From: Antedon mediterranea
Taxonomy: Eukaryota > Echinodermata > Crinoidea > Comatulida > Antedonidae
Direction: 5' to 3'
NCBI RefSeq assembly: GCF_964355755.1
Contig: NC_092677.1
Coordinates: 69,001 to 129,000 of the forward strand
Length of the DNA: 60,000 nucleotides
A model generated the notes under the pieces. It was not told the DNA's origin. It made no database searches and was given only the letters and a program-made list of their open reading frames with translations. Shown piece by piece: positions 35,529-49,900 of this stretch (the first letter of the stretch is position 1; the number at the start of each line of letters is the position of its first letter). Made by a program: the position numbers and the translations under genes.

Positions 35529-36646
35529 ACCATTTAAGCACAAAGGCTTGTTTCCAAAGGGGTCCCAAAGTAAGTTAGATTTTATGTGATATGTTTCAAT
35601 AAAGATTACAAAGTTATTATTAATAGATTCTCCATTTATTTCATTATTATCTTAATAAAACACCAAATAACAGCTTTCAGAAAAAAAAGTATACTTTCTC
35701 AATTCATTATGATCTATATTTATAACTAAATGATAAATAGTTATCATGATTGGTAGTACGGGGCGCCGTTCGAGACATTACTAATTTTGTCTGCACCCCG
35801 TATGGTAGATGTTGACAATGATTGCATGCTGGTTGGCATAGATATAAAATACAGTACGGACACTGGAAGATCACCAATATGTGGAACACATGTAATGTAC
35901 TAAATAAGAAGATAATTCAACTCTTACAAAGTATTTTAAAATTGAGTTAAAAAAGATTAAACGAATTAATTCTAAATGTCACAATACTGTATTGGTATGT
36001 AATTGTGTGATTCATTTGTTACTACTACTATAATGTATTAAATAAGCATCAATTTAATCTGCTACTATTTCTTTCAAAAACAGAGATGTTCCCTTATTCA
36101 ACTTATTTTTTCAAACAATATACACAAACGACACCTACAAATATATTTTAAATGTGGGCAACGTTAAACTTTAAAATTAATCAAATCTCTTAATATTATT
36201 TTCTTTAATAAAAGCTTGGTAGAACATCTGCATGTTTATATTTAAAATTCATTTTTTAAAACATTTCATTTTCTTTTTAAATATTTACACATTACAATAT
36301 TATAATGATATTCTTCTCATAATAAGAAACACAGAATTATTTTCAATAATTATTTGCTTTTTTGAGAATAACCTGTTTGTCCAAAATTCAAAATCAAAAG
36401 TTGCATTGTACTTGACACACTGCGTCTCACAACACTTCTCGTAATGCTGTCCACACACTAATATCTTACTTTGACACACTGCGTCTCACAAACACTTCTC
36501 GTAATGCTGTCCACACACTAATATCTTACTTTGACAATACGAACATACTGTAATATCTCTCACTTCCATACAAAAATTCATTTTTACAACTTTTTCAGCA
36601 CATAAATAAAGTATTCTTGTTACATTAAAGTATCATTGTCTAGTTT
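35529..36646 (-). other. probable MEGF8 3' untranslated region and downstream DNA
   Basis: Follows the MEGF8 stop on the minus strand. ATTAAA near 36204-36209 and AATAAA at 35635-35640 (both minus strand) are candidate poly-A signals. A 58-65-bp segment with GACACACTGCGTCTCACAA and TTCTCGTAATGCTGTCC is duplicated at 36412-36536. Extent of the transcript is not determinable by eye. Confidence 0.4.
36412..36536. repeat. tandem duplication in the MEGF8 3' region
   Basis: Two copies of TTGACACACTGCGTCTCACA through CACTAATATCTTACT, differing by one extra A in the second copy. Recent. Confidence 0.85.
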
Positions 36647-37916
36647 TTACAACCACTCTGGTGCTGGCTGACCTAGTCTAGTTGGCCTCATTCTAGAATA
36701 GTAGGTAGCCAACATTGGTTTTATTTCCTCTGCATTCTTTTGTCGACTATCCTGTATTTTAGGCGGCGGTGGTCTAAAACTAAACAAGGCAGATGCCAGG
36801 CAGCCTTTAGTGGGAGCAGTATCCCCTCCTGGTAAAGTCATTATTACAGTGCAAACTGTAGCAAGATCATCAAAGGTTGGCTCTATGGTAATGAAAGAAG
36901 GAGGTTGCTGAAAAAAAAAAAAGAGTTACGAGTCATAATCTGAAGTCATACGTATTCAACAGCGAGCAACTCGCCAATTACTGCATGGATAAACAAGTCG
37001 CAAATCTTTTAAGGTTTATTCTGTGGTAATGATTGAATGCTCAAAAGAATAAAATTCTGCATAAAACTAACCTTATTTGGTTGGAGTGGAAGTTGATTTG
37101 TTTCTCCGCCACGCGACCGATGGTTTCTAGATTTACGCTGACGATTACGTTTTTGATCGATCATCACAAAAGCATAACCAAAAGGTCTACTTCGTCTGTT
37201 TTCCATCTCCAGAGTTTGTCTTTGAAATCTTCGTCGATTATCATGCCATAATTTGATCTTCCAAACCACAACACACAAAGACAATAGAATGAAGAACGAT
37301 GAAAAGAATACAGAAAAGAATACAAACAGATCGATATGAGGTTTAGTTGTTTTTCTGAGTTTCAGCACTGCCTTTGTAGACAAATATGATGAAGAATCAC
37401 CTTTAGATAAGAATACTATAAAATAGCGAGGTTTAATTCTAGGTTGAAAATGTATCACAAGTCGATCTCTCACATTGTTAATTCTGACAAGAAACTTTGA
37501 GTATTTTATATAAACAAAGTTGTTGATTCCATCTGCTGTAACTTCATAATACCTATAAAATACTTCATTTTGATATGAAACTGTTTTGTTACTGATGTCC
37601 CGTTTGACATCAACCAAGGATGTATTATAGTAAACTTTGGAAGCATCGTTGGTGTTCAAATGTACAACTTTCGTTGAGCGACGTCTTTGAATTTCAAATC
37701 CATAGTTGTGTAGCTTGACACTGTCGTTGATGTGAATAACACGTCTTGACGCGTCTTCAGTCAGTGTTTTAATTAGGAACTCATTGCTGGCTATAAACAT
37801 GTCAAATTCGCCATGTGACACTTGGATATCAGTGAACAAATTCTGATCAGATTTACCATCAATGTAAAAAAAAGAAGGCCTTCCTATAGGCAGCTCTGCT
37901 GATTCTGGACTGCAAT
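36647..37916 (-). CDS. MEGF8: MEGF8 juxtamembrane region, transmembrane helix and cytoplasmic tail (two exons)
   Basis: 37072-37916 encodes an extracellular beta-rich stretch (DGKSDQNLFTDIQVSHGEFD ... VRDRLVIHF), then the membrane segment LFVFFSVFFSSFFILLSLCV (about 37260-37329), a basic stop-transfer KIKLWHDNRRR, and RSRPFG (37150-37164), equivalent to the MASRPF motif that binds the MGRN1 RING ligase in vertebrates. 36647-36907 encodes the tail end: FITIEPTFDDLATVC, MTLPGGDTAPTKGCLASALF, a PPPP run and the terminus PEWL, stop TAA. The tail is basic and shorter than in vertebrates. Donor AATAAG|GTTAGT, acceptor TTTTTCAG. Confidence 0.94.
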
Positions 37917-40900
37917 CTGTAATATCATAATCTGTACAAAGACAAACATCACAATATGTTTTATGTCAAACAAAAGCATATTTTTATCATAACCATTATT
38001 ATTTATTACTTCATAGTGCCACACGATAACAAAATACATAAACAAATAAGTAAAATACTTACTACCTTCAGTAGGACAGAATTTTTTATCATGCTGTAAT
38101 AGTTTATAACATGGCTGCCCTAGGCTTGGAAACCCATGAAATCCAACCATACACTTTGCACACTTAAAAAAATGTAAATTATTATTATAATTTGCCATAT
38201 AAGGTACCATGCTTAATACACAGTGATGTTTCGTATATAGTAAGAATATATTTTGTTGAGAGTAAACGATTAGACCAACCTGCTGATGTAGTTTAGTTTC
38301 TTCAGGATCTGTTGTGGTATTATTACGACAAGCCTCACGATCAACTTCACCTGATTCTGCATCGCATGTATCACAGTTTCCATTACAAATACACTTTACA
38401 CATTTGTGCTTTCCACCTTTCACTTTTTGCTTGAAATATCCCGCCTTACATTTCTCACATTTTTCACCTTCTGAGTTGTTTTGACAATTTATGCAGACTG
38501 TCGACTAATAACAACATTTTAAAAGCATTATAACTTATCACAGTGAATATATACAGTTGAAGCTACTGTAAGCACATAGGGTCCAGGAAAAGGTGGCCAT
38601 CAATGGCGGTGTTGCAAGCATGCAGTTTCTGTAGAGTTTATTGAATGTAAACTAAATACTATGCTTACCTCATTATCATGAATACATTCATCAGAGTTGC
38701 CGTTACAATGTGAACTGCAACTTTTACAAGCTCCTCCATTTACTGGGTTGCCAACATAATTAGGTATACAATATTGACATTGAGGACCCTTTAGAAAGAC
38801 AAATTGGTATTAGTGAATAATGTGCTTTATATATCTATTGAATAAAAACAACTAGACTAATATACTAATACAATGTCACATCACAAACTAACTAGTAATT
38901 TCCAAAACGTCCAACATTATAAACTTTAAAAAGAAACCAATCTAATAAAAAAAAGCAATCCATTTGACTAACCATTGTAAAGTCCTGGCAATCTGTACAT
39001 TTAGAAAGCTTATTAACTGTTAGACAATCACTATGTCCATTACAAGCACATTTCGTGTTGCAATCTCCACCCAGATATCCAAATGCACACCTGCATTCAT
39101 TCTTCTCACAACCAGGTGATGTACACTTAGTACAAACTCCTCCATTCTTGCACGGTGGATCACACTGAGGCACGCAACCATTATGAATTCTAAAATTAAG
39201 ACAACAAACTGAAAATTAGTAAACACTACCTCATGAACATACACATATGATGATACATTTCTATTTATTAGAAGCATTTGAAGCAATTGATTCTACAATT
39301 AAAGAGCTTGCGACAAAAAAAACTAGGTCAGGTCAACCGATGTGTCAAGATCAGTCTGGACCCAGAAACCATTAAACATTCATGCACACAATGGCATATT
39401 CTAATGTCGCACATCAATAGCTCCCTATTGTGTCACACTTACTCTCCAGTACAGTTGTAGCCAGATTGGCATTCACACTCATAATGTTCAGGTGTGTCCT
39501 TACAATCCTCACATGAAAAACAAGCATGATGGCCGTTCAGACACTCATTTTCTGGTGGACATTTAAAGTAATGCCATTCTTCATCTAATGAACTTGTGTC
39601 CTTATTTGATTGTTGAGTTAAGCATCTGCCATTCTGTGAACCATAAACAGCTCCTTTTAAGCACACCCCAACGCCATCGACACCTGGTTTAGAGCACCAT
39701 CCACACCCAGACTCTTGTAAACAATGCCGGCAACGTGTCTTAACACTACAAGGATCACTGGCCTCAGGTGGACAAGATGCAACATTGTCAATAAAATCAC
39801 CACAAAGTCCATTAATGCAATGAAGATGGATATATGTTGGTGACATGCACTGTAAAAAAAGTATTTACATGTAACTAAAAATGTATACTTTTAATTTTAA
39901 CACTGCTTATGTACTATAAGGTGAATGTTATGTTAAAATAAGTCAGATATTTGATTTTCTGGCTTTTTCTATGGTTTGATATGATTGTGTAAAGTATCAA
40001 ATGCAATCAAATCTCCCAATCAGACTCGGTGAAAACCAGAAACCCAAAACTAGACTTTTTGAAACGTCCAAAAGGTTCCAAATTCACCATTATAAACACA
40101 TTCATTAGGCCAGCCTAATAAGGGTGTGTGGTATTGGGAGAGTTGACAAGATGAATACGTATGTTGAAATAACCAAGATATTGGATCCTGTGCTAGCCTA
40201 ATAAGGGTGTGTGGTATTGGGAGAGTTGACAAGATGAATACGTATGTTGAAATAACCAAGATATTGGATCCTGTGCTAGCCTAATAAGGGTGTGTGGTAT
40301 TGGGAGAGTTGACAAGATGAATACGTATGTTGAAATAACCAAGATATTGGATCCTGTGCTAGCCTAATAAGGGTGTGTGGTATTGGGAGAGTTGACAAGA
40401 TGAATACGTATGTTGAAATAACCAAGATATTGGATCCTGTGCTAGCCTAATAAGGGTGTGTGGTATTGGGAGAGTTGACAAGATGAATACGTATGTTGAA
40501 TTAACCAAGATATTGGATCCTGTGCTAGCCTAATAAGGGTGTGTGGTATTGGGAGAGTTGACAAGATGAATACGTATGTTGAATTAACCAAGATATTGGA
40601 TCCTGTGCTTTGATTATGTACAACAAATTATGAACACATAGATTACCAGATTCAGGTTAGTGCTCCAAACGCAAGACTCCCAACCACTATCAGAACCTGC
40701 TTTATGTAGACACTGTCGGCATGACTCGTTTTGTAGACATGGTTCAGGGCACGTTGATGTATATTGGCTTGGTTGCTTTTTAATATCATCTGGTGCATTC
40801 GTGAAAATGTTTTCATGATAACAATTCCATGCATATGAATGCAACGGATTCATATGATTTCTATTTTCACCTAATAAAAGTTAAATGATCACACTGTTTA

Positions 40901-43900
40901 GATAAGTAGAATTAATGAAGTAGAGAAAGAAAGAAACTTAAAAGTTAAATGATCACACTGTTTAGATAAGTAGAATTAATGAAATAGAGAAAGAAAGAAA
41001 CTTAAAAGTTAAATGATCACACTGTTTAGATAAGTAGAATTAATGAAGTAGAGAAAGAAAGAAACTTTTTAGAATCTAGATCATTAAATTAAAACATGCT
41101 GTAAACATCCTGAATGCTTAAAAAAAATGAGTATTTACTTAGCCTCAGTACATGGTTTGTCCATATACAATTAAGATCATGACACTGGCTACATGTTGAG
41201 GCAGCACATTTTGATTCAGGACAATCAACATCACGTAGAATAGCATGTTCTGTTCTACACATCATGGTATCATCGCATTCCTCATCAATACTAATGCACT
41301 GCCCCTTAGGGCAATATGTGCACCATTTGCATGTCTACAAACAAACAAAATTATACATTTATACTACTTTACATCAAACATCAGGAAAGACATACACAAT
41401 GTGCTACGTTTAATCATACTTTTATCATAAATGTACATATATTTTTGACTTTGTTATTTTACTGTTTTTACAAGTTTTATAGAATTTTTTATGCATGTTT
41501 TAACCTTTTATTTTCTATAAACAGGACCACATGTAAAACAAGTGATACATCTATACCTGATAAAACATGTAAAACAAGTGATACATCTATACCTGATAAA
41601 ACATGTAAAACAAGTGATACATCTATACCTGATAAAACATGTAAAACAAGTGATACATCTATACCTGATAAAACATGTAAAACAAGTGATACATCTATAC
41701 CTGATAAAACATGTAAAACAAGTGATACATCTATACCTGATAAAACATGTAAAACAAGTGATACATCTATACCTGATAAAACATGTAAAACAAGTGATAC
41801 ATCTATACCTGATAAAACATGTAAAACAAGTGATACATCTATACCTGATAAAACATGTAAAACAAGTGATACATCTATACCTGATAAAACATGTAAAACA
41901 AGTGATACATCTATACCTGATAAAACATGTAAAACAAGTGATACATCTATACCTGATAAAACATGTAAAACAAGTGATACATCTATACCTGATAAAACAT
42001 GTAAAACAAGTGATACATCTATACCTGATAAAACATGTAAAACAAGTGATACATCTATACCTGATATGTTTTATCCTGTATAAATATGTTTAAATAAATA
42101 AAATAAGTAAATAATCATTGTCACAAGTGATACATCTATACCTGATATGTTTTTATCCTGTATAAATAGGTTTAAATAAATAAAATAAGTAAATAATCAT
42201 TGTCACAAGTGATACATCTATACCTGATATGTTTTTATCCTGTATAAATAGGTTTAAATAAATAAAACAAGTAAATAATCATTGTCACAAGTGATACATC
42301 TATACCTGATATGTTTTTATCCTGTATAAATAGGTTTAAATAAATAAAATAAGTAAATAATCATTGTCACAAGTGATACATCTATACCTGATATGTTTTA
42401 TCCTGTATAAATATGTTTAAATAAATAAAATAAGTAAATAATCATTGTCACAAGTGATACAGCTATACCTGATATGTTTTTATCCTGTATAAATAGGTTT
42501 AAATAAATAAAATAAGTAAATAATCATTGTCACAAGTGATACATCTATACCTGATATGTTTTTATCCTGTATAAATATGTTTAAATAAATAAAATAAGTA
42601 AATAATCATTGTCACAAGTGATACATCTATACCTGATATGTTTTATCCTGTATAAATATGTTTAAATAAATAAAATAAGTAAATAATCATTGTCACAAGT
42701 GATACATCTATACCTGATATGTTTTATCCTGTATAAATAGGTTTAAATAAATAAAATAAGTAAATAATCATTGTCACAAGTGATACATCTATACCTGATA
42801 TGTTTTATCCTGTATAAATAGGTTTAAATAAATAAAATAAGTAATAATCATTGTCACAAGTGATACATCTATACCTGATATGTTTTTATCCTGTATAAAT
42901 AGGTTTAAATAAATAAAATAAGTAATAATCATTGTCACAAGTGATACATCTATACCTGATATGTTTTATCCTGTATAAATAGGTTTAAATAAATAAAATA
43001 AGTAATAATCATTGTCACAAGTGATACATCTATACCTGATATGTTTTATCCTGTATAAATAGGTTTAAATAAATAAAATAAGTAATAATCATTGTCACAA
43101 GTGATACATCTATACCTGATATGTTTTTATCCTGTATAAATAGGTTTAAATAAATAAAATAAGTAAATAATCATTGTCACAAGTGATACATCTATACCTG
43201 ATATGTTTTATCCTGTATAAATAGGTTTAAATAAATAAAATAAGTAATAATCATTGTCACAAGTGATACATCTATACCTGATATGTTTTTATCCTGTATA
43301 AATAGGTTTAAATAAATAAAATAAGTAAATAATCATTGTCACAAGTGATACATCTATACCTGATATGTTTTATCCTGTATAAATAGGTTTAAATAAATAA
43401 AATAAGTAATAATCATTGTCACAAGTGATACATCTATACCTGATATGTTTTTATCCTGTATAAATAGGTTTAAATAAATAAAATAAGTAAATAATCATTG
43501 TCACAAGTGATACATCTATACCTGATATGTTTTTATCCTGTATAAATAGGTTTAAATAAATAAAATAAGTAAATAATCATTGTCACAGGGCTAGCTTCAC
43601 ACTATTTAGAAGCACCATCCTTAATAGTATTCTACTACTTTTATAAATCTTACTATGTCAGATAAGATAATAAATTAATAATCCCACCTTGTTTGCACTG
43701 GGAAATGATGGGTATTTAGGAACACACTCTGCACATGATGTTGCTAAGCTACAAGTACGGTCCTGTAGTCGTTGTTGGTTGCATAGATCACGTCCAAATG
43801 AATCTCCTCCGGATTGGCAACTGAATGGAAAAGGAAAGGTTAGATTATAAGGCAAGAAAGTAGCAGGAGCCAACCTACCATTTATCTACAAACTAAAAAC

Positions 43901-46900
43901 TTAGGATCACATGATAAATGGTCTTATACCTTTTGGGCTCACTAGCTGATTGGCTATTGTAACAGTAGATTTGATTTTTTGAATCATCACAAACAGAACA
44001 TCCAGGTCGTTCATAACAGCCATCCCTTGTTGTTTCTAACGAACAAAGATCAGTAGGAAGATCAAGTGCTACAATAGACCCATATGATATTCCTGTTTGT
44101 CCTCCATACACATAAATACGATTTCCTATAGCAACAATTGCCTGATCTTTGCTGATAAATGGTGTCTCCCCTACTGAGTATTCTGGAAAATAATAGTAAT
44201 AATCAAAACAAATATTTCAGAATTACATGGCCGTTAAGATATATAACTGCATTATAATCTCTTTATAAGGAGCAAACATACAATTGAACCAAACAAACCT
44301 GTTAGGTTAACCCACTGGTTACACATATACCTATAGGCGAGTATGGAGTATGTTAATTTTAATTTGTCATCGACACCACCTAATACAATCATGTTATCCT
44401 GAATGCTAATGGCTGAATGGAACAGATGAGGTGACAGCTGAAATACAAAAGATACAATAATTACTTAATAAACTATAAAGGTTTGCTGTTTGTAGAACAT
44501 TGTGTGTAAGAGGATTAACATTCTCAAATTCTAGACAATAAAGATGCCACAAGCTATCAGCCATCAGACAAGCAAACAATATACATTTTTATATCATTTT
44601 GTGTAATTTGTTGTATTAAACCTTCTAAATGCAGAGAGATGGCCAGCTTACATTCTGAAATATAAAACGCATAAAAGAGGAAATATAACAATAAAACTAT
44701 TAACTTACAGAATCTTCATTTGGAAGGATACTCCAATGTTTTGATGGAATATTGAACACATACAGAAGATCTGATATTTCAGTTTGGTTAACTCGGAATA
44801 TGTATCCACCAAAAACATAGAGGGCTTGAGTGTTCTCATCGTAAACTGTAGTGTGACCATATACACCTTAGAAATCAATATGAATTCATTTATATCACAA
44901 TATAAGATAAAAGAAAGTTGATAAAAACATCAGCAGACTGTCTATAAATGGATTCCAGAACTGACTTAAGGCTAAGTTGGCTGACTTAAGGCTAAGTTGG
45001 CTTACTTAAGTTTGCTTACTTCAGTTGGCTTACTTAAGTTGGCTTACTTATATAATTAGATGAGTTGAAATGTATATTGCACAATATCATAGGAGTAGAA
45101 TATGAAGAAACTAATTAAAACACACACAAATGAAATATGTATTTTATTACCAGTAGGAGATATTCCTGTTGTAGGAACCTTCCTCCAGGAATGACTGCGT
45201 ACTACACACTTCCAGGTATCATGGTTAAGGCCATGTTCAGGGGAATACCCTCCTATCAAGATTAGATATCCAGGGGAAGATCCTCCTATTTTTGTAAGTG
45301 TATGACCTGCAACTGCTGGTGGTGCATTGTCAAACTATTAAGATAATAAGCAGATATATGCACTTGTTAATTAAACCACAAAAGTACTTCAAAAATGTAA
45401 ATAATGACAACAAATGTACATTACTACATGGAAAATATTGATGATATAGGATTACATGAACAATTTACACTGGCTATTTACACTGGCTATTTACACTGGC
45501 TATTTATACTTACATGCAGGTTGAGACTAAGAGAGAACAAAGGATAAGAAAGTGAGAGAGAGTACCTTAGGTAAAACACGATTTGTTAAAAGTTGATGGA
45601 TTCTCTGAAGTTTGGATGCAAGAAAGATAAGAAAGATTTGTACAACATAAGAAGCACTGCATACAGGAATGATGCAAGTACTACATGTATAAGAACCATG
45701 TAAGCACAACATACAAGGACTACATTATACAGTATGTAGCAACACCACTTTAAGAACCCCATGTAAGCACAACATACAAGGACTACTTTATACAGTATGT
45801 AGCAACACCACTTTAAGAACCCCATGTAAGCACAACATACAAGGACTACTTTATACAGTATGTAGCAACACCACTTTAAGAACCCCATGTAAGCACAACA
45901 TACAAGGACTACATTATACAGTATGTAGCAACACCACTTTAAGAACCCCATGTAAGCACAACATACAAGGACTACATTATATACAGTATGTAGCAACACC
46001 ACTTTAAGAACCCCATGTAAGCATACATGACCACATAATCATTGGTACTTACAGATTCTAAATTCCACAATTTAGTTTCAATATCAAAAATCCACATATC
46101 ATCAAACACTTTACTGTAATCTTCACCTCCAAAAATCACCATCTTGTTGCCGTAGTAACATGCAGCAGTATGTCCCCTCGGAGAAGGTTTTAAAGACGTC
46201 GAAGGTTGTTGTTTTTTCCATTCACGTGAGCTGGTATTGAAGCTGTAAATAACATACAATTGTCTTTGAGTAAAAGTAGGTTATCTATCTCAGTCAAGTC
46301 AAATTATTTCTTTTTCAAAACAACATTTTTAAATATAAATAATAAAGAGGCAAAAACTCTGAAAGCAGAAAAAGGAAAGCCACTTAAGAAAAACATTTTA
46401 ATCAAATTAATGTTTAATTTAAAATGCAGAACACAAAAAAAAATCAGGATAGAAAAACAAGAAATCTTGAAACATTACAAAGAAGATTATTAAACGTTTA
46501 AAAAACGATAAGTGTGTAGGGCATTTTAATACTGGGTCAAGTGTAGTTAAAATTACCTCCAAATATCATTCATAAATCCATGTTGCATAGAGAAACCACC
46601 AAAAATGATGAGATTGCCGTCAGGTGTCTTCAGCATGACATGACTATCACGTCCACAAGGGTAGTCTTGCCCACAAATCTTGGCATTGGGCAACATGTCA
46701 GGGTCAAATATTGTAGTCCATACAACAGTTTTATTATCAATGCCTTGATTACAAGATACTCCACCAAAACCAGCATCACAAACACACAAACCTAGAGCCT
46801 GTAATCAAACATGTAAATTGAATGAAACACTCAGATATCCCATGCAGCAAAACATATTCATTCGGAATGAATTCACACTATAAATTGCTTACCTCATTAC

Positions 46901-49900
46901 AAACGCCATGCCTGCTACATTGATTTGGACAAATCTTCATTTCACACATATTGCCATGGAAACCCTCTTTACAAACACATTCCCCATTTACACATTTTCT
47001 GTTACCATAGCAATTTTTAGGGCATGAATGTACTTGAAAAAGGGCTTTAAAACCGTATGTCTCACTGTCTGTAGATGGTCTTGTTTTATAGAGTACTGTT
47101 AAGATACCTAAAATACAAGTACAATTAGGTCGGTGTTCATTCATTAATAAAATGTTCAGTTATTATTTTAGCTAATTCTAAATATAAATGTCATTGTACA
47201 TTTTTACACAAGATTAGTAAGAATAACAAGATGTACAATAAATATAAGTAAAAACAAGATTAGTATTATTTACCTGAATAGGCAGTTACTGTTAAATGCT
47301 GTGGTAAACCTTCACCACAAAACTTTCCAAGTATTTTACCGTGAGTGCCACTCACGTTCAGTGCCATGCCGTCATACACCGTCACAAACTCAAGCTAAAA
47401 TAGATAAAATAATCACGTCATAAACTATGACTCAATTCAAGAATGAAATAACCAGACAATTGTTTGTGTCATATTGAAGTAAAATAGATTAAAATTGTTA
47501 AACATAGTATAAACCAATATAGAGAAATGAGTGCAATTAAGATACAAATTGTAAACAAAAAGAAAAAAAAAACATATTATTGCTTGTGTTTATTTAGACA
47601 ACATACCCTGCAGTCAATGTTGATATCTTTCTGCATTGTAAATGAGATAGTAGGAACAGCCAATGGTTGGGTGACCTCTTGTTGTACACTCTCAAACACA
47701 CTCAATACCATCAAACAATAATTTACTTCTTCTGGCCATAATCTTGATTTATGAGGTTGATTTGATGTAATACCACCGCTGCTGATATTAGTCAGAAGAA
47801 TTCGTCCACTACATGGTATGTAACAGGACCCACCATTCCTACAATTAAAATAATGAATAAGTCCACTACATGGTATGTAACAGGACCCACCATTCCTACA
47901 ATTAAAATAATGAATAAGTCCACTACATAGTATGTAACAGGACCCACCATTCCTACAATTAAAATAATGAATAAGTCCACTACATGGTATGTAACAGGAC
48001 CCACCATTCCTACAATTAAAATAATGAATAAGTCCACTACATGGTATGTAACAGGACCCACCATTCCTACAATTAAAATAATTAATAAGTCCACTACATG
48101 GTATGTAACAGGACCCACCATTCCTACAATTAAAATAATGAATAAGTCCACTACATGGTATGTAACAGGACCCACCATTCCTACAATTAAAATAATGAAT
48201 AAGTCCACTACATGGTATGTAACAGGACCCACCATTCCTACAATTAAAATAATTAATAAGTCCACTACATGGTATGTAACAGGACCCACCATTCCTACAA
48301 TTAAAATAATGAACAAGTCCACTACATGGTATGTAATGGGACCCACCATTCCTACAATTAAAATAATGAATAAGTCCACTACATGGTATGTAACGGGACC
48401 CACCATTCCTACAATTAAAATAATGAATAAGTCCACTACATGGTATGTAACAGGACCCACCATTCCTACAATTAAAATAATGAATAAATCCACTACATGG
48501 TATGTAACAGGACCCATCATTCCTACAATTAAAATAATGAATAAATCCACTACATGGTATGTAACAGGACCCACCATTCCTACAATTAAAATAATGAATA
48601 AGTCCACTACATGGTATGTAACAGGACCCACCATTCCTACAATTAAAATAATGAATAAGTCCACTACATGGTATGTAACAGGACCCACCATTCCTACAAT
48701 TAAAATAATGAATAAATCCATTACATGGTATGTAACAGGACCCACCATTCCTACAATTAAAATAATGAATAAGTCCACTACATGGTATGTAACAGGACCC
48801 ATCATTCCTACAATTAAAATAATGAATAAGTCCACTACATGGTATGTAACAGGACCCATCATTCCTACAATTAAAATAATGAATAAATCCACTACATGGT
48901 ATGTAACAGGACCCACCATTCCTACAATTAAAATAATGAATAAGTCCACTACATGGTATGTAACAGGACCCACCATTCCTACAATTAAAATAATGAATAA
49001 GTCCACTACATGATATGTAACAGGACCCTCCATTCCTACAATTAAAATAATGAATAAGTCCACTACATGGTATGTAACAGGACCCACCATTCCAACAATT
49101 AAAATAATGAATAAGTCCACTACATGGTATGTAACAGGACCCAGCATTCCTACAATTAAAATAATGAATAAGTCCACTACATGGTATGTAACAGGACCCA
49201 CCATTCCTACAATTAAAATAATGAATAAGTCCACTACATGGTATGTAACAGGACCCACCATTCCTACAATTAAAATAATGAATAAGTCCACTACATGGTA
49301 TGTAACAGGACCCACCATTCCTACAATTAAAATAATGAATAAGTCCACTACATGGTATGTAACAGGACCCACCATTCCTACAATTAAAATAATGAATAAG
49401 TCCACTACATGGTATGTAACAGGACCCACCATTCCTACAATTAAAATAATTAATAAGTCCACTACATGGTATGTAACAGGACCCACCATTCCTACAATTA
49501 AAATAATGAATAAGTCCACTACATGGTATGTAACAGGACCCACCATTCCTACAATTAAAATAATGAATAAGTCCACTACATGGTATGTAACAGGACCCAC
49601 CATTCCTACAATTAAAATAATGAATAAGTCCACTACATGGTATGTAACAGGACCCACCATTCCTACAATTAAAATAATGAATAAATCCACTACATGGTAT
49701 GTAACAGGACCCACCATTCCTACAATTAAAATAATGAATAAGTCCACTACATGGTATGTAACAGGACCCATCATTCCTACAATTAAAATAATGAATAAAT
49801 CCACTACATGGTATGTAACAGGACCCACCATTCCTACAATTAAAATAATGAATAAGTCCACTACATGGTATGTAACAGGACCCACCATTCCTACAATTAA

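Noticed and set aside
33921-35530. Similarity of the GGGATAACA unit to a homing-endonuclease site
   Set aside because: Only nine bases match and no endonuclease or intron context exists; coincidence is sufficient.
33836-35568. Three overlapping minus-strand ORFs of 562-568 codons (Cys/Pro/Leu-rich)
   Set aside because: They are translations of one 21/24-bp minisatellite in its three frames. Unit lengths divisible by three and lack of stops explain the openness; no domain, no unique N-terminus.
41316-42083. 255-codon and 183-codon plus-strand repeat proteins
   Set aside because: Two frames of the same 36-bp satellite within a MEGF8 intron, on the opposite strand to the gene.
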